Positions 5,564 to 10,042 of a DNA stretch of 10,042 nucleotides are shown one piece after another; within the stretch, counting starts at the first letter, position 1, and each line of letters starts with the position of its first letter. Location of the stretch: positions 1-10,042 of the forward strand of contig CAJONA010000044.1 of the NCBI GenBank assembly GCA_905235755.1, read 5' to 3'. Source of the stretch: an uncultured Clostridia bacterium. GTDB taxonomy: Bacteria; Bacillota; Clostridia; Oscillospirales; CAG-272. Under the pieces are notes generated by a model. That model was not told where the DNA came from, ran no database searches, and worked only from the letters and a program-made list of their open reading frames with translations. The translations under genes and the position numbers were made by a program.

Positions 5564-6104
5564 ATTTCTCGTATACTTCTCTTTTCAGTATGCCGATATA
5601 CGGCAGGGCGCGGTAGTCCTCGTTGTAGTCGAGGCCGTACCCGACGACGAACTCGTCGGGGATCTTGGCGCCTACGTAATCGGGCGTGAAATCTACCTCG
5701 CGGCGCGACGGCTTGTCGAGCATCGTGCACGTTTTTACGCTTCGCGCGCCCTTGTTTTTGAGATACTGTACAAGATAAGAGAGCGTCTTGCCGCTGTCGA
5801 TTATATCCTCGACGACGAGAATGTCGCACTCGCCGATGTCGTTGCGGAACAGGTCGAGTACGATATTCACTCTGCCCGACGACACCGTCCCGTGTCCGTA
5901 CGACGACACGCGCATAAAATCTATCTGCGTCGGGATCGTCAGATGCTTCATAAGGTCGCCCATAAACACGACGGAGCCTTTCAGTATGCCGAGAAGGAGC
6001 AGCTTTTTGCCCTCATAATCGGCGCTTATTTTTTCGGCGAGCGTTTTCACCGTTTTTTCTATTTCTTCCTCGGAAAGGAGTACCTTTTCAATGTCGCTAA
6101 TCAT
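5562..6104 (-). CDS. hpt: Hypoxanthine phosphoribosyltransferase, 180 aa
   Basis: Purine salvage enzyme joining hypoxanthine (and usually guanine) to PRPP to give IMP or GMP, in the cytoplasm. The PRPP-binding motif VVEDIIDSGKTL is at residues 97-108, with the acidic pair Glu99-Asp100. The LKGS loop is at 41-44, the flexible SSYG loop at 67-70, and the base-binding and C-terminal segment at DEFVVGYGLDYNEDYR (150-165). The length fits the bacterial family (about 175-185). The chosen start is the ATG at 6102-6104. The frame also opens at a TTG five codons earlier, but GGAGG sits between the two and is correctly spaced only for the ATG. It is the last gene of the rplI-dnaB-tilS-hpt operon. The tilS-hpt order is the common Firmicutes pairing, but ftsH, which often follows, is absent. 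Confidence 0.96.
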   Translation of the reverse strand: MISDIEKVLLSEEEIEKTVKTLAEKISADYEGKKLLLLGILKGSVVFMGDLMKHLTIPTQIDFMRVSSYGHGTVSSGRVNIVLDLFRNDIGECDILVVEDIIDSGKTLSYLVQYLKNKGARSVKTCTMLDKPSRREVDFTPDYVGAKIPDEFVVGYGLDYNEDYRALPYIGILKREVYEK

Positions 6105-6109
6105 ATTTG

Positions 6110-6114
6110 CCTCC
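6110..6114 (-). promoter_or_regulatory. Ribosome binding site that fixes the hpt start
   Basis: On the minus strand GGAGG lies just after the tilS stop codon (TGA, 6118-6116) and five bases before the ATG at 6104. It falls inside the reading frame opened by the alternative TTG at 6119, so that TTG is unlikely to be the true start. Confidence 0.85.
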
Positions 6115-6115
6115 G

Positions 6116-7450
6116 TCAAAATACAGTTTCTGTATAATAAATTTTTATTTTTTCGCCGCCGTTTTTAAATTCGTCGGACACTTCAAATCCGGGATACCAC
6201 ACGATCTTTTCACCGCAAATAAACACCGGCCTGCGACCGCGCGCGTCATACGGCACGTCTGTCGTCAGTTTCTTTAACGTGCGCGTCATTTTGCCGTATC
6301 GGTATTTGTCGCCCGCGCGGCGATCGCGTATTTTCAGCGAGCTTACGACGTCTTTCGGCAGGATCGCCTCATAACATCTGTCGCCGTCGATATCGGGCTT
6401 TGAAAACGAAACGGAAAAACCGTATTCATCGGATATTATACCGTTTTTCGTTACGTCACGGACGTATTCGCCCGCGTTTTTTCTCGGCTGTTCGCCGCTT
6501 TTTAAAAAGCGCAGTTCGCCGTCGCACACGGCGAAGCTCACGCCGCCCGGAAGAGCCAGCATATCGCCGTTCTTGCCGCCCGCGATCAGTTTTTCGACGC
6601 TTTCGATATTGACATATGACGGCGTCAAACCGCCCGCCTCGGCGGCCATCTTCATTATCACGCGCGACAGCACGGCGGTGTGAAGCGCGCGCAGATTTTC
6701 GAGCGAGTACGCGCCGGGGCTATTCATATAATCTCTCGCAAAGCCGTCGATAAAATCCTCGTCGGCGCGTGCGCGGTCGGACAGCGCCGAGATGTTTTTC
6801 AGCGCTCCGCCGCTCAGCTTTGTAAGAGGCGGAACGATGTTTTTTCTTATAAAATTACGCGAGTATTTTTCATCTGCGTTCGTTTCATCAGTTACGTATG
6901 ACAGCGAGTTTGCGGCGAGATATTCGATCACGTCGTCGCGCGTGCAGTATATGAGCGGGCGGATAAGCTTCAATCCGTAAAAATCGCGCACGGGCGGTAT
7001 CCCGAGCCCCGATATCCCGCATCCGCGCGAAGCATTGAACAAAAACGTCTCGGCGTTGTCGCTCGACGTGTGCGCCAGCGCGACGGCGTCGGCTCCTATC
7101 TCTTTTGCCGTATCGCAGAGCGCGGCGTAGCGGAGCTTTCTCGCCGTTTCCTCGACGGCCGTGCCGCCGCATTCGCCGATGACGTCGACTTTTTTTGAAT
7201 AAAACGCGACGCCTGCCGACTCGCAGAAACGGCGGCAGTGCGCCTCGTCTCTGTCGGCGGCTTCTCCTCTTATGCCGTGATTTACGTGAAGCGCCGCGAC
7301 ATTGTCTTTTCCCCAAAGCGACATAAGAAAATGAAGCAGCGCGGTCGAATCCGCACCGCCGGAAAAACCGACGAGAGTTCTTTTCGGCCGCATTTGATAT
7401 TTCTCTGTCGCAAGGCGCGCCTTTATCGTCAGCGCCTGAACGTTCTTCAT
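6116..7450 (-). CDS. tilS: tRNA(Ile)-lysidine synthetase, 444 aa
   Basis: Attaches lysine to C34 of the CAU-anticodon tRNA-Ile, which lets it read AUA instead of AUG; ATP-dependent, essential, cytoplasmic. The PP-loop SGGADS at residues 30-35 binds ATP. HVNHGIRGEAADRDE (55-69) and AHTSSDNAETFLFNASRG (126-143) are the usual N-domain motifs, the latter in a form I associate with clostridial TilS rather than the HHxDDQ form. SRNFIRKNIVPPL (197-209) matches the RNxIRxxxxPxL signature. The C-terminal TilS domain is present, with LKIRDRRAGDKY (372-383) and LKKLTTDVPYDAR (392-404). The ATG overlaps the dnaB stop by four bases (ATGA), and its GGTGAG ribosome site is inside dnaB. ATA codons are frequent in this window, consistent with need for this enzyme. 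Confidence 0.95.
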   Translation of the reverse strand: MKNVQALTIKARLATEKYQMRPKRTLVGFSGGADSTALLHFLMSLWGKDNVAALHVNHGIRGEAADRDEAHCRRFCESAGVAFYSKKVDVIGECGGTAVEETARKLRYAALCDTAKEIGADAVALAHTSSDNAETFLFNASRGCGISGLGIPPVRDFYGLKLIRPLIYCTRDDVIEYLAANSLSYVTDETNADEKYSRNFIRKNIVPPLTKLSGGALKNISALSDRARADEDFIDGFARDYMNSPGAYSLENLRALHTAVLSRVIMKMAAEAGGLTPSYVNIESVEKLIAGGKNGDMLALPGGVSFAVCDGELRFLKSGEQPRKNAGEYVRDVTKNGIISDEYGFSVSFSKPDIDGDRCYEAILPKDVVSSLKIRDRRAGDKYRYGKMTRTLKKLTTDVPYDARGRRPVFICGEKIVWYPGFEVSDEFKNGGEKIKIYYTETVF

Positions 7451-8778
7451 TGCGGCTCACCGTGAGCGCTGTCGTATTCGATAAACTTCGTATACGGCCC
7501 GAGGAATATCAACTTGACGACGCCCGTTTCGCCGTGACGGTTTTTGGCGATGATACATTCCGCGTCTTTTTGCGTTTTCGTCTCGTTTTTATAGTAATCG
7601 TCGCTGTGAAGGAACATAACGACGTCGGCGTCCTGCTCTATCGCGCCGGAGTCGCGCAGGTCGGAAAGCATCGGACGCTTGTCCGAACGTCCCTCGTTCG
7701 CGCGCGAAAGCTGTGCGCAGCATATAACCGGCACGCCGAGATCTTTTGCGAGCATTTTCAGTCCGCGCGATATGTCGCCGACTTCGAGGACTCTGTTGTC
7801 TGAGTGGCGCTCGCCCTGAATGAGCTGCAGATAGTCCACGACGACGAGCCCGAGATCTTTGACCTTGCGGAGCTTCGCCTTCATTGCCGTGACGGTGATG
7901 CCTGTCGTGTCGTCGATGAGCATTTTCAGCTCGGAAAGCTCGGACGCCGCTTGCGAAACGGCGTTCCAGTCCTCAGGCGAAAGACGTCCCGAACGGAGTT
8001 TTTTCGAATCGACCATAGCTTCGCTCGAAAGAAGTCTCGACGCGAGCTGTTCGCACGTCATTTCGAGCGAGAAGATGCAGACGGTTTTTTTGGTTGTCCG
8101 CGCCACGTTGGCGGCAATGTTCATCGCAAACGACGTCTTTCCCATGCCGGGACGCGCGCCGATGAGCACAAGGTCGCCCTTTCCCATGCCGACAAGCACG
8201 TTGTCAAGCGAGTCGTATTCGGTCTGCATTCCCGCGGCGGCCGCGGGATCGTTCGCTATGTCGCGGATGTTGTAATATGTTCGCGTTATCGCGTCTGCGA
8301 TGGAAACGAACGTTTTTACTTCGTTTCCGCTTGATACATTGTAAATTTTCGACTCGGCATTGTCGACGATATATTTTACTTCGCCTTTTGCCGCGTAAGC
8401 GTCCTCGCGGATCTCGTCCGCCGCCTCGATGAGCGCGCGGAGCGTCGACTTGTCCTTGACTATCTGCATATAGTCGTTAAGGTTTGTCGACGACGGTACC
8501 GTGTCGGCTATGACGCGTATATATTTGCTTCCGTTTTCTCTGTCATACGTGCCGCGCGAAACGAGCATATCGATGAGAGTAACAACATCTATCTGTCTGC
8601 TTTGAACGAACAGATCCCTCATGGCGGCAAATATCTCGCGGTGCTCGCTGAGGTAAAAATCGTCCTCGCGCAAAAACTCCGCGACCTGATTTATCTTTTC
8701 GGGATCAAGCAGTATCGCGCCGAGTACCGATTGCTCCGCTTCCAGAGCAAAAGGCATCGTTCTTTCGATGTCCGCCAT
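7447..8778 (-). CDS. dnaB: Replicative DNA helicase (DnaB family), 443 aa
   Basis: Hexameric 5'-3' helicase that unwinds DNA at the fork and binds primase through its N-domain. The N-terminal domain starts with the typical PFALEAEQSVLGAILLD (residues 9-25). The RecA-like core has Walker A GARPGMGKT (207-215), FSLEM (236-240), Walker B LVVVDYLQLI (311-320), AQLSR (355-359), RPMLSDLRDSGAIEQDAD (368-385) and AKNRHGETG (411-419). The length is normal and there is no intein. The ATG comes one base after the rplI stop, and its AAGGAG ribosome site (8791-8786) is inside rplI, so the two are translationally linked. The gene overlaps tilS by four bases. In Bacillus subtilis nomenclature this would be dnaC. 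Confidence 0.98.
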   Translation of the reverse strand: MADIERTMPFALEAEQSVLGAILLDPEKINQVAEFLREDDFYLSEHREIFAAMRDLFVQSRQIDVVTLIDMLVSRGTYDRENGSKYIRVIADTVPSSTNLNDYMQIVKDKSTLRALIEAADEIREDAYAAKGEVKYIVDNAESKIYNVSSGNEVKTFVSIADAITRTYYNIRDIANDPAAAAGMQTEYDSLDNVLVGMGKGDLVLIGARPGMGKTSFAMNIAANVARTTKKTVCIFSLEMTCEQLASRLLSSEAMVDSKKLRSGRLSPEDWNAVSQAASELSELKMLIDDTTGITVTAMKAKLRKVKDLGLVVVDYLQLIQGERHSDNRVLEVGDISRGLKMLAKDLGVPVICCAQLSRANEGRSDKRPMLSDLRDSGAIEQDADVVMFLHSDDYYKNETKTQKDAECIIAKNRHGETGVVKLIFLGPYTKFIEYDSAHGEPQ

Positions 8779-8779
8779 T

Positions 8780-9238
8780 TCAATTCTCCTTGGGGGCGTC
8801 CGTGACGACGATATTTATTTTACCCGTCACCTCTGTGTAAAGCTTAACGTCCACCGTGTACGGGCCGAACGCTTTGATCGGCTCGGGGAGCTGTATCTTT
8901 CTCTTGTCGACGTCTATTCCGTACTGCAAAGAGAGCTGTTCCGCTATTTCTTTTGTCGTTACGGCGCCGTACAGCTTGCCGTCCGCGCCGGCAACGGCTT
9001 TGATCTTGACGATCGCACTCTCGAGCTTTTTTGCGACGTCCTTTGCGTTTTGCGTTTCGACTTCTATCTGATGGCGCTTTGCGTCATCCTTGCTTTTGAG
9101 TTCGCTCATAACCTGCGCCGTCGCTTCAAGCGCGAGATCTTTTTTGAAAAGGAAATTTCTCGCGTATCCGTCGGACACGTTTACGATATCGCCCTTTTTT
9201 CCGAGAGCCCTTACATCTTGCAAGAGTACAACTTTCAT
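8780..9238 (-). CDS. rplI: Large ribosomal subunit protein bL9, 152 aa
   Basis: A two-domain ribosomal protein that binds 23S rRNA near the L1 stalk and influences frame maintenance. The N-domain matches the family closely: MKVVLLQDVRALGKKGDIV and SDGYARNFLF (residues 22-31). A long charged connecting helix (about 41-78) follows. The C-domain has GADGKLYGAVTTKEIAEQL (84-102). The length is typical (about 148-152). The start ATG is preceded by GGAGGT at 9249-9244. First gene of a four-gene operon; rplI-dnaB adjacency is standard in Firmicutes. A strong promoter lies just upstream. Confidence 0.98.
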   Translation of the reverse strand: MKVVLLQDVRALGKKGDIVNVSDGYARNFLFKKDLALEATAQVMSELKSKDDAKRHQIEVETQNAKDVAKKLESAIVKIKAVAGADGKLYGAVTTKEIAEQLSLQYGIDVDKRKIQLPEPIKAFGPYTVDVKLYTEVTGKINIVVTDAPKEN

Positions 9239-9282
9239 ACCGCACCTCCGTGTGCTATTTTGATTTTATATTGATTTACTAT

Positions 9283-9311
9283 ATATTAGCATAAGCGCGG
9301 CGCTAAGTCAA
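9283..9311 (-). promoter_or_regulatory. Sigma-A promoter of the rplI-dnaB-tilS-hpt operon
   Basis: On the minus strand: TTGACT (9311-9306), 17 bases, TAATAT (9288-9283), with TG one base before the -10 (TGC-TAATAT). The predicted start is near 9276 and gives a leader of about 38 bases. No other promoter is evident within the tightly packed operon. Confidence 0.8.
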
Positions 9312-9343
9312 GAAGCTGACGTCAAAAAATAAAATATCGCCGG

Positions 9344-9357
9344 TAAAACGCGTTTTA
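9344..9357. promoter_or_regulatory. 14-bp perfect palindrome, candidate operator
   Basis: TAAAACGCGTTTTA is a perfect palindrome ending two bases before the -35 box of the rightward promoter. CpG-containing dyads of this kind are typical of LacI-family and similar repressor sites, and a sugar-hydrolase gene lies downstream. No regulator gene is visible here, so the bound protein is unknown. Confidence 0.4.
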
Positions 9358-9359
9358 TA

Positions 9360-9388
9360 TTGACCTTTCGGCAAAATAATGTTATCAT
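9360..9388 (+). promoter_or_regulatory. Sigma-A promoter for the copZ-like gene (and perhaps the GH3 gene)
   Basis: TTGACC (9360-9365), 17 bases, TATCAT (9383-9388). The predicted start is near 9395, giving a leader of about 60 bases. It diverges from the rplI promoter; about 48 bp separate the two -35 boxes and hold the palindrome at 9344-9357. Confidence 0.75.
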
Positions 9389-9403
9389 ATTACAGTAAAT
9401 ATG
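9386..9403. repeat. Short inverted repeat over the copZ start point
   Basis: CATATT and AATATG, perfect six-base arms around ACAGTA, cover the end of the -10 box and the predicted start of transcription. The position suits a repressor site, but the sequence is AT-rich and could arise by chance. It is not a CopY box (TACAnnTGTA). Confidence 0.25.
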
Positions 9404-9455
9404 CAATTTGACAACGGATGAAAAATAAAAAAACAAACAAGCGAGGGAAATAATT

Positions 9456-9683
9456 ATGAGCGAAACAAATAAAACATATGTGATGAAGATCGAGGGCATG
9501 ATGTGCGGCCATTGTCAGGCACGCGTCAAAAGCGCGCTTGAAGCCGTCGAAGGCGTCAAGTCCGCGGATGTCGACCATACAAAAGGCACGGCTGTCGTCG
9601 TTTGCGACGGAGTAAAAGGCGAAGCGCTCGTTTCGGCCGTCACAAGCGCGGGATATAAGGTCATCTCGACAGACGAAAAATAA
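9456..9683 (+). CDS. copZ: Heavy-metal-associated (HMA) domain protein, CopZ-like metallochaperone, 75 aa
   Basis: A single HMA ferredoxin-fold domain. The metal-binding motif GMMCGHC is at residues 14-20, with Cys17 and Cys20 as the expected copper(I) ligands. The following helix (QARVKSALEAVEGV, 21-34) and the closing SAGYKV (64-69) match the family. Members are usually about 70 residues and pass copper to a P-type ATPase such as CopA, or act as a cytoplasmic buffer. No ATPase or CsoR/CopY regulator gene is present in the window; instead a GH3 enzyme gene follows after 26 bases. The start ATG has GCGAGGG at 9441-9447, eight bases upstream. Metal specificity (copper versus mercury or other soft metals) cannot be read from sequence alone. 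The symbol is by family resemblance. Confidence 0.88.
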   Translation: MSETNKTYVMKIEGMMCGHCQARVKSALEAVEGVKSADVDHTKGTAVVVCDGVKGEALVSAVTSAGYKVISTDEK

Positions 9684-9709
9684 TTTTTAAAGAGGCGGTA
9701 AATAGCGGT

Positions 9710-10042
9710 ATGAATTACACCGAAGCGAGAAAAACGGCGAAAGCGCTCGTGGGGAAAATGACTGTCGAGGAGAAGGCGTCTCAATTGCTTTATACTTCCC
9801 CCGCGATAGAGCGGCTCGGCATCAAAGAATACAACTGGTGGAACGAGAGCTCGCACGGCGTAGCGCGCGCCGGCACGGCGACCGTTTTTCCGTGCGCGAT
9901 AGCGCTCGGCGCGACGTTCGATTCCGAGCTTGTCGGAGAGATCGGCGACGTCATCTCGACAGAGGCTCGTGCAAAATACAATCAGCATGTGAAATACGGC
10001 GACTACGACATATACAAGGGGCTGACGTTCTGGGCGCCGAAC
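9710..10042 (+). CDS. Glycoside hydrolase family 3 enzyme (beta-xylosidase/beta-glucosidase type), N-terminal 111 codons
   Basis: The gene runs off the right edge with no stop codon; exactly 111 codons are visible. The start is typical of GH3 xylosidase-like enzymes: KMTVEEKASQL (residues 16-26), YNWWNESSHGVARAG (41-55), ATVFPCAIALGATFD (57-71), and the final TFWAPN, which in the family leads into the NI-RDPRWGR segment. The WWNE-HG motif is more like beta-xylosidase / alpha-arabinofuranosidase GH3 members than classical beta-glucosidases. The catalytic aspartate lies beyond the window. No signal peptide is present, suggesting a cytoplasmic enzyme acting on imported oligosaccharides. The ribosome site AGAGGCGG (9691-9698) is weak and rather far (11 bases). 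No promoter or terminator is seen in the 26-base gap after copZ, so co-transcription is possible. Confidence 0.92.
   Translation, partial: MNYTEARKTAKALVGKMTVEEKASQLLYTSPAIERLGIKEYNWWNESSHGVARAGTATVFPCAIALGATFDSELVGEIGDVISTEARAKYNQHVKYGDYDIYKGLTFWAPN

Noticed and set aside
6116..7450. TilS motif AHTSSDNAET differing from the textbook HHxDDQxET, as a sign of an inactive enzyme
   Set aside because: From memory, this variant with Asn-Ala-Glu-Thr is common in clostridial TilS; the PP-loop and C-terminal domain are intact.
8768..9274. 168-codon plus-strand frame opposite rplI
   Set aside because: Lies entirely over a clear bL9 gene and its promoter region and shows no recognisable domain.
9317..9324. 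TGACGTCA palindrome between the divergent promoters
   Set aside because: Only eight bases, not placed over a promoter element, and easily expected by chance.

Overview
The window reads as chromosome of a mid-GC Firmicute, most likely class Clostridia. The evidence is: a split transketolase (separate N- and C-terminal subunits), rplI directly followed by dnaB, a Firmicutes-style tilS-hpt pair, a CsaB-type pyruvyltransferase domain (cell-wall polymer pyruvylation, which usually goes with SLH/S-layer anchoring), strong GGAGG ribosome sites and near-consensus sigma-A promoters. A GH3 beta-xylosidase/beta-glucosidase-like gene at the right edge fits a plant-polysaccharide-using (gut or rumen type) anaerobe. 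The species cannot be named from this.

Layout. (1) 1-44, minus: the first 14 codons of a gene leaving the window, possibly asnS, with its promoter. (2) 193-1206, minus: a conserved-looking but unassigned two-helix membrane/coiled-coil protein, visibly more AT-rich than the rest, with an intrinsic terminator behind it. (3) 1207-1564: a 358-bp gap holding two back-to-back sigma-A promoters. The rightward one serves transketolase. The leftward one makes a roughly 215-nt strongly structured RNA whose predicted first base is the first base of a long terminal stem. This RNA ends in a UUCG-loop terminator placed just before the ribosome site of the membrane-protein gene. (4) 1565-5539, plus: two transketolase subunits, then a 713-residue glycosyltransferase/CsaB fusion. 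(5) 5538-5563: one symmetric terminator shared by converging genes. (6) 5562-9238, minus: a tight rplI-dnaB-tilS-hpt operon with overlapping or nearly touching genes. (7) 9239-9455: divergent promoters with a 14-bp palindrome beside one -35 box. (8) 9456-10042, plus: a CopZ-like metallochaperone and the start of a GH3 enzyme.

How it works together. Most genes are housekeeping: pentose-phosphate carbon shuffling, cell-wall glycan assembly, ribosome, replication, tRNA-Ile2 maturation and purine salvage. The part that looks undescribed is the leader RNA plus the membrane-protein gene. The promoter, terminal stem, nested helices and pre-gene terminator suggest either a free small RNA with some readthrough or a cis-acting attenuator. 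G-U pairs at seven positions exist only on the minus strand, which supports a folded minus-strand transcript. I could not match the fold to any riboswitch, T-box or other RNA class I know.
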